64,000 bases of DNA from Roseateles toxinivorans (GTDB lineage Bacteria > Pseudomonadota > Gammaproteobacteria > Burkholderiales > Burkholderiaceae_C), in NCBI RefSeq assembly GCF_004362525.1, contig NZ_SNXS01000008.1, forward strand, positions 62,001 to 126,000. The letters are read 5' to 3'. Both the position numbers and the translations under genes were made by a program. The first letter of the stretch is position 1; each line of letters begins with the position of its first letter. The notes under the pieces are model-generated. The model did no database searches. It was not told the origin of the DNA and was given only the letters and a program-made list of their open reading frames with translations. Positions 26,286-36,080 of this stretch are shown in pieces.

Positions 26286-29200
26286 ATGAGCCATTTTCTC
26301 GATCGCCTCACCCACTTCTCGCAGCCCAAGGAGAGCTTCTCCGGCGGCCACGGCCTCACCACCGGCGAGGACCGTACCTGGGAAGACGCCTACCGCAACC
26401 GCTGGGCCCACGACAAGATCGTGCGCTCCACCCACGGCGTGAACTGCACCGGCTCCTGCTCGTGGAAGATCTACGTCAAGGGCGGCATCGTCACCTGGGA
26501 AACGCAGCAGACCGACTACCCGCGCACGCGGCCCGACCTGCCCAACCACGAGCCGCGCGGCTGCGCCCGTGGCGCCAGCTACTCCTGGTATCTGTACAGC
26601 GCCAACCGCGTCAAGTACCCGCTGGTGCGAGCCCGCCTGCTGAAGGCCTGGCGCGCCGCGTTGATGGTGGCCAAGAGCCCGGTCGACGCCTGGGCCAGCA
26701 TCGTCGAGAACCCCGAGGCACGCGAGCAATGGGTCAAGCAGCGCGGCCTGGGCGGCATGGTGCGCTCCGAGTGGGACGAGGTGAACCAGATCATCGCCGC
26801 GGCCAATGTCTACACGATCAAGAAGCATGGACCGGACCGCATCATCGGCTTCTCGCCGATACCGGCCATGAGCATGGTCAGCTATGCCGCCGGCTCGCGC
26901 TATCTGTCGCTGATCGGCGGCGTGTGCATGAGCTTCTACGACTGGTACTGCGACCTGCCCCCCAGCAGCCCCCAGGTCTGGGGCGAGCAGACCGACGTGC
27001 CCGAGTCGGCCGATTGGTACAACAGCACCTTCATCATCGCCTGGGGCTCCAATGTGCCGCAGACGCGGACGCCGGACGCCCACTTCTTCACCGAGGTGCG
27101 CTACAAGGGCGCCAAGACGGTGGCGGTGACGCCCGACTATGCCGAGGTCAGCAAGCTGGCCGACCTGTGGATGCACCCCAAGCAGGGCACCGATGCGGCA
27201 CTGGCGATGGCCATGGGCCATGTGATCCTGAAGGAGTTCTACTTCGACAAGCGCTCGGCCTACTTCGACGACTACGCGCGCCGCTACACCGATCTGCCGA
27301 TGATCGTGCAGCTGGAGGAGCGCACGCTGGACGACGGCCGCAAGGTGCTGGTCAGCCAGCGCTATCTGCGCGCCAGCGACTTCAACGGCAAGCTGGGCCA
27401 GGACAACAACCCCGAGTGGAAGACGCTGGCCTTCGACGCGCTCGGCAAGGTTGTGCTGCCGAATGGCTCGATCGGCTTCCGCTGGGGCCCGGACGGCCGC
27501 AAGGACGGCGGCAAGTGGAACCTCGAAGACAAGGAGGCCCGCCACGATCAGGACGTCAAGCTGCGCCTGTCGGTGGCCGAGGGCCAGGAGGGGCATGAGA
27601 TCGCCGAGGTCGGCTTCCCCTACTTCGCCGGCATCGACACGCCGCACTTCGACGCCAACAAGCAGGGCGGCGATGTGATGGTGCGCAAGCTGCCGGTGCA
27701 GCGCATCAAGCTGGGCAAGGCCGGCGAGGAGCGCGAGGTGCTGGTCACCACCGTGTTCGACCTGCTGGTCGCGCACTACGGCGTGGAGCGCGGCTATGGC
27801 GACGGCGCCAAGAGCTATGACGACGACGCACCCTACACCCCTGCCTGGCAGGAGAAGATCACCGGCGTGCCGCGTGACCAGGTCATCACCGTCGGCCGGC
27901 AGTTCGCCGACAACGCCGACAAGACCAAGGGCAAGTCCATGGTCATCATCGGCGCGGCGATGAACCACTGGTACCACTGCGACATGAACTACCGCGGCAT
28001 CATCAATATGCTGATGCTGTGCGGCTGCATAGGCCAGTCGGGTGGCGGCTGGGCGCACTACGTGGGCCAGGAAAAGCTGCGTCCGCAGACCGGCTGGACG
28101 CCGCTGGCCTTTGCGCTGGACTGGTCGCGCCCGCCGCGCCAGATGAACAGCACCAGCTTCTTCTATGCCCACACCGACCAGTGGCGCTACGAGAAGCTGG
28201 GCGTCGACGAGATCCTCTCGCCGCTGGCCGACAAGGCCGAGTTCGGCGGCAGCCTGATCGACTACAACGTGCGCGCCGAGCGGATGGGCTGGCTGCCCAG
28301 CGCGCCGCAGCTGAAAACCAACCCGCTGCAGGTGGTGCGCGATGCCGCCGGCGGCGACGTCAAGGCCCATGTGGTCAAGGGGCTGAAGGACGGCTCGTTG
28401 CAGATGAGTTGCGAGGACCCGGACCACCCGGCCAACTGGCCGCGCAATATGTTCGTCTGGCGCTCCAACCTGCTCGGCTCCTCGGGCAAGGGCCACGAGT
28501 ACTTCCTCAAGCACCTGTTGGGCACCAGCCACGGCGTGCAGGGCAAGCATCTGGGCGCCGACGACGCCAAGCCCGACGAGGTGCGCTGGCACGAGCATGC
28601 GCCCGAGGGCAAGCTGGACCTGCTGGTGACGCTTGACTTCCGCATGAGCACGACCTGCCTGTACTCGGACATCGTGCTGCCCACCGCCACCTGGTACGAG
28701 AAGAACGATCTCAACACCAGCGATATGCATCCCTTCATCCACCCGCTGTCCACGGCGGTGGACCCGGCCTGGCAGTCCAAGAGCGACTGGGAGATCTACA
28801 AGGGCTTCGCCAAGGCCTTCTCCGAACTCTGCGTCGGCCATCTGGGCGTCGAGAAGGAGGTGGTGCTGACGCCGCTGATGCACGACACGCCGGCCGAACT
28901 GGCCCAGGGCCTGGACGTGCAGGACTGGAAGCGCGGCGAGGTCGAGCTGATCCCGGGCAAGACCGCACCGCAGATCACCGTGGTCGAGCGCGACTACCCG
29001 GCCACCTATGCCCGCTTCACCGCGCTGGGCCCCTTGATGGAATCGGCCGGCAACGGCGGCAAGGGCATTGGCTGGAACACCGTCGACGAGGTGCGGCAGC
29101 TGGCCGAGCTGAACGGCAAGGTCCATACCGAGGGCCCGACCAAGGGCATGCCGCGCATCGACACCGACATCGATGCCACCGAGGTGATACTGATGCTGGC

Positions 29201-30059
29201 TCCCGAGACCAACGGCCATGTCGCCGTCAAGGCCTGGGAGGCGCTGAGCAAGATCACCGGCCGCGACCACACCCATCTGGCTCGCCACCGCGAGGACGAG
29301 AAGATCCGCTTCCGCGACGTGCAGGCCCAGCCGCGCAAGATCATCTCGTCACCGACCTGGAGCGGGCTGGAGAGCGAGAAGGTCTCTTACAACGCCGGCT
29401 ACACCAATGTGCACGAGTACATCCCCTGGCGCACCCTGACCGGCCGCCAGCAGTTCTACCAGGACCACAAGTGGATGCGCGCCTTCGGCGAGGAGTTCAC
29501 CAGCTACCGTCCGCCGGTGGACATGAAGGCGGTGGCCGGCATCAGCGGCATCAAGCCCAATGGGAATAAAGAGATCGCGCTGAACTTCATCACGCCGCAC
29601 CAGAAGTGGGGCATCCACTCGACCTACACCGACAACCTGATGATGCTGACCTTGAACCGGGGCGGCCCGGTGGTCTGGCTCAGCGAGGATGACGCACGCT
29701 CGGCGGGCATTGTCGACAACGACTGGATCGAGCTGTTCAACGCCAATGGCGCGATCGCGGCCCGGGCGGTGGTCAGCCAGCGCGTCAAGCCGGGCATGAC
29801 GATGATGTATCACGCCCAGGAAAAAATCATCAACACCCCGGGCTCCGAGATCACCGGCCAGCGCGGCGGCATCCACAACTCGGTGACGCGCATCGTCACC
29901 AAGCCGACCCACATGATAGGCGGCTATGCGCAGCTGAGCTATGGCTTCAACTACTACGGAACCATAGGCACGAACCGCGACGAATTCGTCGTCGTGCGCA
30001 AGATGCACAAGATCGATTGGCTCGATGGCGAAGACAACACCGCGGGAGTGCAAGCATGA
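26286..30059 (+). CDS. narG: NarG, respiratory nitrate reductase alpha subunit
   Basis: Catalytic molybdenum subunit of the membrane-bound nitrate reductase, acting on the cytoplasmic face. At 1257 residues it matches the usual length. The FS0 [4Fe-4S] ligands are visible as H50, C54, C58 (STHGVNCTGSCSW) and C93 (RGCARG), and the bis-MGD region containing the molybdenum-ligand aspartate is FYDWYCDLPPSSPQ. There is no twin-arginine leader, as expected for NarG. It overlaps narH by four bases (ATGA). No frameshift or missing motif was found. Confidence 0.98.
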   Translation: MSHFLDRLTHFSQPKESFSGGHGLTTGEDRTWEDAYRNRWAHDKIVRSTHGVNCTGSCSWKIYVKGGIVTWETQQTDYPRTRPDLPNHEPRGCARGASYSWYLYSANRVKYPLVRARLLKAWRAALMVAKSPVDAWASIVENPEAREQWVKQRGLGGMVRSEWDEVNQIIAAANVYTIKKHGPDRIIGFSPIPAMSMVSYAAGSRYLSLIGGVCMSFYDWYCDLPPSSPQVWGEQTDVPESADWYNSTFIIAWGSNVPQTRTPDAHFFTEVRYKGAKTVAVTPDYAEVSKLADLWMHPKQGTDAALAMAMGHVILKEFYFDKRSAYFDDYARRYTDLPMIVQLEERTLDDGRKVLVSQRYLRASDFNGKLGQDNNPEWKTLAFDALGKVVLPNGSIGFRWGPDGRKDGGKWNLEDKEARHDQDVKLRLSVAEGQEGHEIAEVGFPYFAGIDTPHFDANKQGGDVMVRKLPVQRIKLGKAGEEREVLVTTVFDLLVAHYGVERGYGDGAKSYDDDAPYTPAWQEKITGVPRDQVITVGRQFADNADKTKGKSMVIIGAAMNHWYHCDMNYRGIINMLMLCGCIGQSGGGWAHYVGQEKLRPQTGWTPLAFALDWSRPPRQMNSTSFFYAHTDQWRYEKLGVDEILSPLADKAEFGGSLIDYNVRAERMGWLPSAPQLKTNPLQVVRDAAGGDVKAHVVKGLKDGSLQMSCEDPDHPANWPRNMFVWRSNLLGSSGKGHEYFLKHLLGTSHGVQGKHLGADDAKPDEVRWHEHAPEGKLDLLVTLDFRMSTTCLYSDIVLPTATWYEKNDLNTSDMHPFIHPLSTAVDPAWQSKSDWEIYKGFAKAFSELCVGHLGVEKEVVLTPLMHDTPAELAQGLDVQDWKRGEVELIPGKTAPQITVVERDYPATYARFTALGPLMESAGNGGKGIGWNTVDEVRQLAELNGKVHTEGPTKGMPRIDTDIDATEVILMLAPETNGHVAVKAWEALSKITGRDHTHLARHREDEKIRFRDVQAQPRKIISSPTWSGLESEKVSYNAGYTNVHEYIPWRTLTGRQQFYQDHKWMRAFGEEFTSYRPPVDMKAVAGISGIKPNGNKEIALNFITPHQKWGIHSTYTDNLMMLTLNRGGPVVWLSEDDARSAGIVDNDWIELFNANGAIAARAVVSQRVKPGMTMMYHAQEKIINTPGSEITGQRGGIHNSVTRIVTKPTHMIGGYAQLSYGFNYYGTIGTNRDEFVVVRKMHKIDWLDGEDNTAGVQA

Positions 30060-31579
30060 AGATACGCGCGCAAATCGGCATGGTGCTGAACCTGGACAAG
30101 TGCATTGGCTGCCACACCTGTTCGGTCACCTGCAAGAACGTCTGGACCAGCCGGCCCGGCATGGAATACGCCTGGTTCAACAATGTCGAGACCAAGCCCG
30201 GCATCGGCTACCCAAAGGACTGGGAGAACCAGGACAAGTGGAACGGCGGCTGGATACGCAATGCCGACGGCTCGATCGAGCCCAAGCAGGGGGGCAAGTG
30301 GAAGCTGCTGATGCGCATCTTCGCCAACCCCAATCTGCCGCAGATCGACGACTACTACGAGCCCTTCACCTTCGACTACGACCATCTGCAGTCGGCCCCG
30401 GAAATGAAGGCCACGCCGACGGCTCGCCCGCGCAGCCTGATCACCGGCAAGCGCATGCAGAAGATCGAGTGGGGCCCGAACTGGGAGGAGATCCTGGGCG
30501 GCGAATTCGCCAAGCGCTCCAAGGACAAGAATTTCGACGACATCCAGAAGGACATCTACGGCCAGTTCGAGAACACCTTCATGATGTACCTGCCCAGGTT
30601 GTGCGAGCACTGCCTGAACCCCGCCTGCGTGGCGAGCTGCCCCTCGGGCTCGATCTACAAGCGTGAGGAAGACGGTATCGTGCTGATCGACCAGGACAAG
30701 TGCCGCGGCTGGCGCATGTGCGTGTCGGGCTGCCCCTACAAGAAGATCTACTACAACTGGCAGAGCGGCAAGGCCGAGAAGTGCATCTTCTGCTACCCGC
30801 GCATCGAGGCCGGCCAGCCCACCGTCTGCTCCGAGACCTGCGTCGGCCGCATCCGCTATCTGGGCGTGATGCTGTACGACGCCGACGGCATACAGAAGGC
30901 GGCGAGCACCGAGCGCGACCGCGATCTGTACCAGGCCCAGTGCGACATCTTCCTCGACCCCAATGACCCGAAGGTGATCGCCCAGGCCCGTGCCGATGGC
31001 ATCCCGGACAGCTGGCTGGAAGCGGCGAAGAAGAGCCCGGTCTGGAAGATGGCGATGGAGTGGAAGATCGCCCTGCCGCTGCACCCCGAGTACCGTACGC
31101 TGCCCATGGTCTGGTATGTGCCGCCGCTGTCGCCGATCACCGCCGCCGCCAATGCCGGCCATATCGGCATCAATGGCGCTATTCCGGACGTCACCCAGCT
31201 GCGCATCCCGGTCCAGTACCTGGCCAACCTGCTCACCGCCGGCGACACCCAGCCAGTCGTGCGCGCGCTGGACCGCATGCTGGCCATGCGCGCCTACCAG
31301 CGCGGCAAGCATGTCGATGGCGTCGAGTACCCGGAGCTGCTGCGCCAGGTGGACATGAGCGCCGCGCAGGTGGAGGACATGTACCAGGTGATGGCCATCG
31401 CCAACTACGAGGACCGCTTCGTGATCCCGAGCAGCCACCGCGAGTACGCCGAGAACACCTTCGACATGCGGGGCGGCTGCGGCTTCACCTTCGGCAATGG
31501 CTGCTCCGATGGCGCCAGCGAGGCCTCGCTGTTCGGTGGCACCAAGAAGCGGACCATACCGATCAAGGCAAGCCTGTGA
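30056..31579 (+). CDS. narH: NarH, respiratory nitrate reductase beta subunit
   Basis: Electron-transfer subunit with four iron-sulfur clusters. In the 507-residue protein the first cysteine group is CIGCHTCSVTC at residues 16-26, followed by CEHCLNPACVASCP, the CRGWRMCVSGCP group in which Trp replaces one Cys (typical of the [3Fe-4S] site of NarH), and CIFCYPRI with CSETCVGR. Start MKIRAQIG at 30056 overlaps the narG stop; the open frame upstream lies inside narG and is rejected. Confidence 0.98.
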   Translation: MKIRAQIGMVLNLDKCIGCHTCSVTCKNVWTSRPGMEYAWFNNVETKPGIGYPKDWENQDKWNGGWIRNADGSIEPKQGGKWKLLMRIFANPNLPQIDDYYEPFTFDYDHLQSAPEMKATPTARPRSLITGKRMQKIEWGPNWEEILGGEFAKRSKDKNFDDIQKDIYGQFENTFMMYLPRLCEHCLNPACVASCPSGSIYKREEDGIVLIDQDKCRGWRMCVSGCPYKKIYYNWQSGKAEKCIFCYPRIEAGQPTVCSETCVGRIRYLGVMLYDADGIQKAASTERDRDLYQAQCDIFLDPNDPKVIAQARADGIPDSWLEAAKKSPVWKMAMEWKIALPLHPEYRTLPMVWYVPPLSPITAAANAGHIGINGAIPDVTQLRIPVQYLANLLTAGDTQPVVRALDRMLAMRAYQRGKHVDGVEYPELLRQVDMSAAQVEDMYQVMAIANYEDRFVIPSSHREYAENTFDMRGGCGFTFGNGCSDGASEASLFGGTKKRTIPIKASL

Positions 31580-31589
31580 GGAGCCCCCG

Positions 31590-32273
31590 ATGAAAAACAT
31601 ATCACTGACCCTGCGCGCCCTCGGCGCCCTGCTGAGCTACCCCAACGGCGCGCTGCGTGCCGCCCTGCCCGAGCTGGGCGATGCGCTGCACCATGACTGC
31701 GGCCTGGGCAGGAAGCGCCTGGCCGAGCTGGACGCGCTGCTGCAGCAGCTCGGCGCGATGGACCCGTACGCCGTCGAGGCCCGCTTCGTCGAGACCTTCG
31801 ACAGCGGCCGCAACACCTCGCTGCATCTGTTCGAGCATGTGCATGGCGACTCGCGCGACCGCGGCCAGGCCCTGGTCGATCTGGGCCAGACGTATGCCAG
31901 CGCCGGCCTGCAGCTGGGCGGCACCGAGCTGCCCGACCATCTGACCGTGGTGCTGGAGTTCGCCTCCACCCAGCCGCCCGAGACGGCTCGCGAATTTCTC
32001 GGCGAGATCGCCCACATCCTGACCGCCATCTTCAGCGCGCTGCTGGAGCGCCAGAGCCCCTATGCCAGCGTGATCGCCGCGGTGCTGGAGCTGGCCGGCC
32101 AGAAGGTGGCGGCCGTGCCGGTGGCGGCCGAACCCGAGGTGGACGAGGCCTGGGCGGAGCCCATGGCCTTCGACGGCTGCAGCACCCAGGGCCAGGCAAG
32201 ACCCGGCACCCCGCAGCCGATACACATCGTCCGCAAATCCCCCGCCACCACGGCCCAAGGAGTCGCACCATGA
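31590..32273 (+). CDS. narJ: NarJ, nitrate reductase assembly chaperone
   Basis: Cytoplasmic TorD-family chaperone that helps insert the molybdenum cofactor and dock NarGH on NarI. The 227-residue protein has the NarJ core LGALLSYPNGALR, RFVETFDSGRNTSLHLFEHVHGDSRDRGQA (quoted as hallmark in part) and LPDHLTVVLEFAS. A GAGGAG sequence precedes the ATG at 31590. Its stop overlaps the narI ATG by four bases. The C-terminal 50 residues are low-complexity, as in relatives. Confidence 0.96.
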   Translation: MKNISLTLRALGALLSYPNGALRAALPELGDALHHDCGLGRKRLAELDALLQQLGAMDPYAVEARFVETFDSGRNTSLHLFEHVHGDSRDRGQALVDLGQTYASAGLQLGGTELPDHLTVVLEFASTQPPETAREFLGEIAHILTAIFSALLERQSPYASVIAAVLELAGQKVAAVPVAAEPEVDEAWAEPMAFDGCSTQGQARPGTPQPIHIVRKSPATTAQGVAP

Positions 32274-32980
32274 GCTGGCTCGACACATTTCTGTTCGGCT
32301 ACTACCCCTATATCTGCCTGGCGGTGTTCCTGCTCGGCAGCCTGATACGGTTCGACCGCGACCAGTACACCTGGAAGAGCGACTCCTCGCAGCTGCTGCG
32401 CACCGGCAGTCTGCGCTGGGGCAGCAATCTGTTTCACATCGGCGTGCTGTTCCTGTTCTTCGGCCATTCGGTGGGCATGCTGACGCCGCACTTCCTCTAC
32501 GAGCCCTTCATCAGCGCCGGCAACAAGCAGCTGATGGCCATGGTCTCGGGCGGCCTGTTCGGCCTGCTGGGCTTCATCGGCGTGAGCCTGCTCTTGCATC
32601 GGCGCCTGTCTGACGATCGCATCCGCGCCACCTCCAAGCCCAGCGACATCCTGCTGCTGGTGCTGCTGTGGCTGCAGTTCGCGCTGGGACTGGCGACGAT
32701 ACCGCTGTCGGCCCAGCACCTGGACGGCGGGATGATGATGCGCCTGGCCGAATGGGCGCAGCGCATCGTCACCTTCCGCGCCGGTGGCGTCGAGTTGCTG
32801 GCCGGTGCCGGCTGGGTGTTCAAGACCCATATGGTGCTGGGCATGTCGATCTTCCTGATCTTCCCCTTCACCCGGCTGGTCCATGTCTGGAGTGGCTTCG
32901 GCACGCTCGTCTATGCGCTGCGTCCCTACCAGATGGTGCGCAGCCGCAAGCTCAACCTCCCTGACTACAAGGGCCGCTGA
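32270..32980 (+). CDS. narI: NarI, respiratory nitrate reductase gamma subunit (cytochrome b)
   Basis: Di-haem membrane subunit that oxidises quinol. The 236 residues form five helices, and the four haem-ligand histidines are present: H56 and H66 (FHIGVLFLFFGHSVG) and H187 and H205 (KTHMVLGM and RLVHVWSG), equal to the numbering of enteric NarI. It is coupled to narJ by an ATGA overlap, and the parvulin gene starts at the last base of its stop codon. Confidence 0.97.
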   Translation: MSWLDTFLFGYYPYICLAVFLLGSLIRFDRDQYTWKSDSSQLLRTGSLRWGSNLFHIGVLFLFFGHSVGMLTPHFLYEPFISAGNKQLMAMVSGGLFGLLGFIGVSLLLHRRLSDDRIRATSKPSDILLLVLLWLQFALGLATIPLSAQHLDGGMMMRLAEWAQRIVTFRAGGVELLAGAGWVFKTHMVLGMSIFLIFPFTRLVHVWSGFGTLVYALRPYQMVRSRKLNLPDYKGR

Positions 32981-33717
32981 TGAACACCACCTTTGCGATC
33001 CCGACCGTCAACGGCGTGCCGCTCCACGGAGACGAGGAGCAGCTTGACGAGACCGCGCTGCGCCAGCGTGCCTGCACCGAGCTGCTGCGCCAGGCGGCCG
33101 TCGCGGCCGGCTTCGACAGCGCCAAGGCCGGCGACGCGATCGAGCAGTTGCTGGAACGCGAACTGAAGATCCCCGAGCCCTCGCCCGAGGCCTGCCGCCG
33201 CCACTTCGAGGCCCATCCGGCCCGCTACGGCCGTGGCGAGCGGCTGCAGCTGCGCCATCTGCTGTTTGCCGTCACCCCCGGCGTCGATGTGCAGGCGCTG
33301 CGCCAGCGCGCCGAGGCCAAGCTCTACGAACTGCGCTGCGCAGACCCGGACGGCGACGTCTTCGGCGAGGCCGCGCGCCAATGGTCCAACTGCCCCAGCG
33401 GCGAGCAGGGCGGTGATCTGGGCTGGGTCGGCAAGGACGAGTGCGCGACCGAGTTCGCCCGAGAGGTGTTCGGCCAGGACACGGTGGGCGTGCTGCCGCG
33501 CCTGGTGCACAGCCGCTTCGGCCTGCACATCGTCGAGGTGCGGGCCCGTGATGTCGGCACCCAGCCGGCCTTCGAGGAGGTGCACCAGGCGGTGGCCCTG
33601 GTGCTGCGCCAGCAGGCCTGGGTCAATGCGCTGCGCCAATACCTGCAGGTGCTGGCCGGTGCGGCCGAGCTGCAGGGCGTGAGCCTGGACGCCGCCGAGA
33701 CTCCGCTGGTGCAGTGA
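32980..33717 (+). CDS. Parvulin-type peptidyl-prolyl isomerase (NifM/PpiC-like) in the nar operon
   Basis: A 245-residue protein with an N-terminal helical domain and a C-terminal parvulin fold (about residues 80-190): LQLRHLLFAVTPGV, GGDLGWVGKDECATEFAREVF and FGLHIVEV are the family markers. No signal peptide is present, so it acts in the cytoplasm, probably as a folding factor for NarGH by analogy with NifM for nitrogenase. It starts on the last base of the narI stop and its own stop overlaps the carbonic anhydrase start, so all are one transcript. Parvulins after narI are known in Burkholderiales and pseudomonads. Confidence 0.88.
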   Translation: MNTTFAIPTVNGVPLHGDEEQLDETALRQRACTELLRQAAVAAGFDSAKAGDAIEQLLERELKIPEPSPEACRRHFEAHPARYGRGERLQLRHLLFAVTPGVDVQALRQRAEAKLYELRCADPDGDVFGEAARQWSNCPSGEQGGDLGWVGKDECATEFAREVFGQDTVGVLPRLVHSRFGLHIVEVRARDVGTQPAFEEVHQAVALVLRQQAWVNALRQYLQVLAGAAELQGVSLDAAETPLVQ

Positions 33718-34433
33718 TGCCGGACGCCCTGCTAGCCCGGCTGCGCCGCTTCCACAGCGACGCCTTCCCGCAGTACAGGGCCCAGTTCAAGGAGCTCGTC
33801 GATGGTGGCCAGCACCCGACCAGCCTGTTCATCGGCTGCTCGGACTCGCGCCTGGTGCCCTATCTGCTGACCGGCGCCGGCCCGGGCGAGCTGTTCATGG
33901 TGCGCAATGTCGGCGCTCTCGTCCCGCCCTGCTGCGGCACGCTGACGCCGCGCCTGCCCGACACCTTGGGCAAGCGGGCGCAGGAACAGCCACCCGAACC
34001 CGAGAAGCGCTGGGTCGGCGGCCTGCACGGCACGGCCGCGGCGATCGAGTTCGCGGTGCTGAATCTGAAGGTGCGCCACATCATCGTCTGCGGCCACAGC
34101 CATTGCGGCGCCATCGCCGCGCTGTATGGCGAGGTCTCGCCCGAGGCCGTCAACCTCGGCGCCTGGCTGGACCTGGCCCGCGAGGCCGCACTGCCGGTGC
34201 TGCCCAGCCCCGAGGCCCTGCGCCGCACCGAGCAGCGCTCGGTGGTGCTGCAGCTGGAGCGCCTGCTGGACTATCCGATGGTGCGCCGCCGCGTCGAGCG
34301 CGGCGAGCTGTCACTGCATGGCTGGCACTATGTGATCGAGGACGGCGAGGTCCATGTCTTCGACCTGAAGTCAGGCCGCTTCATTCCGGCCACCGAGCCC
34401 GATGAAGCCTCGCCTCCCGACTGCAACCAATGA
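33717..34433 (+). CDS. Beta-class carbonic anhydrase
   Basis: A 238-residue zinc enzyme interconverting carbon dioxide and bicarbonate. The metal ligands C41, H127 and C130 and the D43-R45 pair are visible in IGCSDSRL and CGHSHCGAI. The ATG at 33717 overlaps the parvulin stop (TGATG). Membership in the nar operon suggests a role in pH or bicarbonate balance during anaerobic respiration; that is inference. No signal peptide, so cytoplasmic. Confidence 0.93.
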   Translation: MPDALLARLRRFHSDAFPQYRAQFKELVDGGQHPTSLFIGCSDSRLVPYLLTGAGPGELFMVRNVGALVPPCCGTLTPRLPDTLGKRAQEQPPEPEKRWVGGLHGTAAAIEFAVLNLKVRHIIVCGHSHCGAIAALYGEVSPEAVNLGAWLDLAREAALPVLPSPEALRRTEQRSVVLQLERLLDYPMVRRRVERGELSLHGWHYVIEDGEVHVFDLKSGRFIPATEPDEASPPDCNQ

Positions 34434-34538
34434 AACAGGGCGGCCCCCGCGTTGGAACGGCGCTGAAGCGGGACGCACCGAACATGGCCTGGCGCCTGGC
34501 AATCCCGTCGGCGCACAGCCAACACATCGGATCGCCCC

Positions 34539-34757
34539 ATGCGCCACGACCATGCCTCCATCACCCTGCTGGGTGTCAGCCTCGCCAGCGCCTTCGTGCT
34601 GGGCGTCGCCTTCAGCAGCCAGGCCTCCCAGCCCGCGGCGGAGCCGACGCCGGTCACCCCGCTGGTCAGCGACAGCCCGCCCCGCTACGGCGAACCTCAG
34701 GCCCCGCTGGACACCACGGTGATCACCCCGCGCGAAAGTGCAGGCGCCTCGGACTGA
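34539..34757 (+). CDS. Small exported or membrane-anchored protein of unknown function
   Basis: A 72-residue protein with a hydrophobic N-terminal segment (ITLLGVSLASAFVLGVAF, residues 8-25) that could be a signal peptide or anchor, followed by a proline-rich acidic tail without cysteines. I do not recognise a family. It lies 105 bases downstream of the carbonic anhydrase gene in the same direction and ahead of an FNR-type box. Coding is likely but not certain because it is short and its ribosome-binding site is weak. Confidence 0.5.
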   Translation: MRHDHASITLLGVSLASAFVLGVAFSSQASQPAAEPTPVTPLVSDSPPRYGEPQAPLDTTVITPRESAGASD

Positions 34758-34784
34758 GGCGCTTGGGCGGCATTTCCAGCCGCC

Positions 34785-34798
34785 TTGATATGGGTCAT
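34785..34798 (+). promoter_or_regulatory. FNR/Dnr-type box upstream of the nitronate monooxygenase-like gene
   Basis: TTGATATGGGTCAT has a perfect first half site and a second half GTCAT with two differences from ATCAA. It lies 53 bases before the GTG start at 34852, a spacing suited to activation. Confidence 0.5.
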
Positions 34799-34851
34799 GC
34801 CGGTGCGGCGCGGTCTTGCCTACAGTTGCCCGCAAAGACTGGAGAGCCTGC

Positions 34852-36057
34852 GTGATCCCAAATGACCTGAAACAAATGCTGGAGCGCAGCGGCCTGAATG
34901 CGCTGCGCCTGGCCGGCCGCAACCTGCTGCCCATCGTGCAGGGCGGCATGGGCATTGGCGTGTCGGCCCACAGCCTGGCAGGCCATGTGGCCGCACTGGG
35001 CGGTACCGGCACGCTGAGCTCGGTGGACCTGCGCCGCCACCACCCCGATCTGATGGAGGCCACGCGCAGCCTGGGCGTGGGCCCGGAGGCCAAGGACCGC
35101 ATCAATGCAGCCAATCTGGAGGCCTTGGAGCGCGAGGTCAAGGCCGCCCGCCAGATCGCTGGCGGCCACGGCCTGCTGGCAATGAATGTGATGCGCGCGG
35201 TCAGCGATTACGCCGCCTATGTGAAGCGCTCGCTGGAGGCCGGCATCGACGCCATCGTCGTCGGCGCCGGCCTGCCGCTGGACCTGCCCGAGCTGGCCAG
35301 CGACCATCCGCAGGTCGCCCTGATCCCCATCCTGTCCGACTCTCGCGGCGTGCAGCTGGTGGTGCGCAAATGGGAACGCAAGAAGCGCATGCCCGATGCC
35401 ATCGTGCTTGAGCACCCGGGCCTGGCCGGTGGCCACCTCGGCGCGGCCCGCATCGAGGATCTGCATGACCCGCGCTTCGATTTCGAGCGCTCGGTGCCCG
35501 AGACGCTGGCGGTGCTGCGCGCCGCCGGCATCGAGTCGCAGACACCGGTGATCGCCGCCGGTGGCATACGCACCTTGGCCGACATCCGCCGCCTGCAGGA
35601 TCTGGGCGCTGCCGGCGTGCAGCTGGGCACACCCTTTGCCGTGACCACCGAGGGCGATGCCCATCCCGAATTCAAGCGGGTGCTGGCCGAGGCCCGTGAC
35701 GAAGACATGGTCGAGTTCACCAGCGTCGCCGGCCTGCCCGCCCGCGCCGTCGGCACGCCCTGGCTGCGCGCCTATCTGAAGGCCGAGCCCCGGCTGCAGG
35801 CCGTGGCCCAGGTCAAGGCCCGCTGCACCAAGGCCTTCGACTGCCTGGCCCAGTGCGGCCTGCGCGATGGCAAGGCCGGCTGGGGCCAGTTCTGCATCGA
35901 CCAGCAACTCGCCTCGGCGCTGCACGGCGACCTGAAGAGCGGCCTGTTCTTCAGCGGTCGCGGCGCCCTGCCCTTCGGCAGCCAGATACGCAGCGTGCGC
36001 GAATTGCTGGTGCGCTTGATGGGCGGCGATTCAGCCGCTACGCTGGCAGCGGCCTGA
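34852..36057 (+). CDS. Nitronate monooxygenase-family (2-nitropropane dioxygenase-like) flavoprotein
   Basis: A 401-residue FMN-binding TIM-barrel protein of the NMO/2NPD family. Markers are PIVQGGMGIGVSAHSLA near the N-terminus, HPGLAGGHLG in the middle and VIAAGGIRTLADI with GAAGVQLGTPFAVT near the phosphate-binding region. The start is the GTG at 34852 preceded by GGAGAG; an upstream TTG would extend the frame but adds no conserved sequence. The C-terminal third has four cysteines (CTKAFDCLAQC and a later FCIDQQ) that are unusual for classical NMO. It may detoxify nitro compounds formed during nitrate respiration, or be an enoyl reductase relative. Confidence 0.85.
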   Translation: MIPNDLKQMLERSGLNALRLAGRNLLPIVQGGMGIGVSAHSLAGHVAALGGTGTLSSVDLRRHHPDLMEATRSLGVGPEAKDRINAANLEALEREVKAARQIAGGHGLLAMNVMRAVSDYAAYVKRSLEAGIDAIVVGAGLPLDLPELASDHPQVALIPILSDSRGVQLVVRKWERKKRMPDAIVLEHPGLAGGHLGAARIEDLHDPRFDFERSVPETLAVLRAAGIESQTPVIAAGGIRTLADIRRLQDLGAAGVQLGTPFAVTTEGDAHPEFKRVLAEARDEDMVEFTSVAGLPARAVGTPWLRAYLKAEPRLQAVAQVKARCTKAFDCLAQCGLRDGKAGWGQFCIDQQLASALHGDLKSGLFFSGRGALPFGSQIRSVRELLVRLMGGDSAATLAAA

Positions 36058-36080
36058 CCCCATTCACCAAGGACCCTGCC

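Noticed and set aside
26229-29288. A 1019-codon open frame antisense to narG
   Set aside because: High GC3 leaves the opposite strand open; the translation is low-complexity His/Val/Leu/Gly-rich with no domain, while narG is certain on the other strand.
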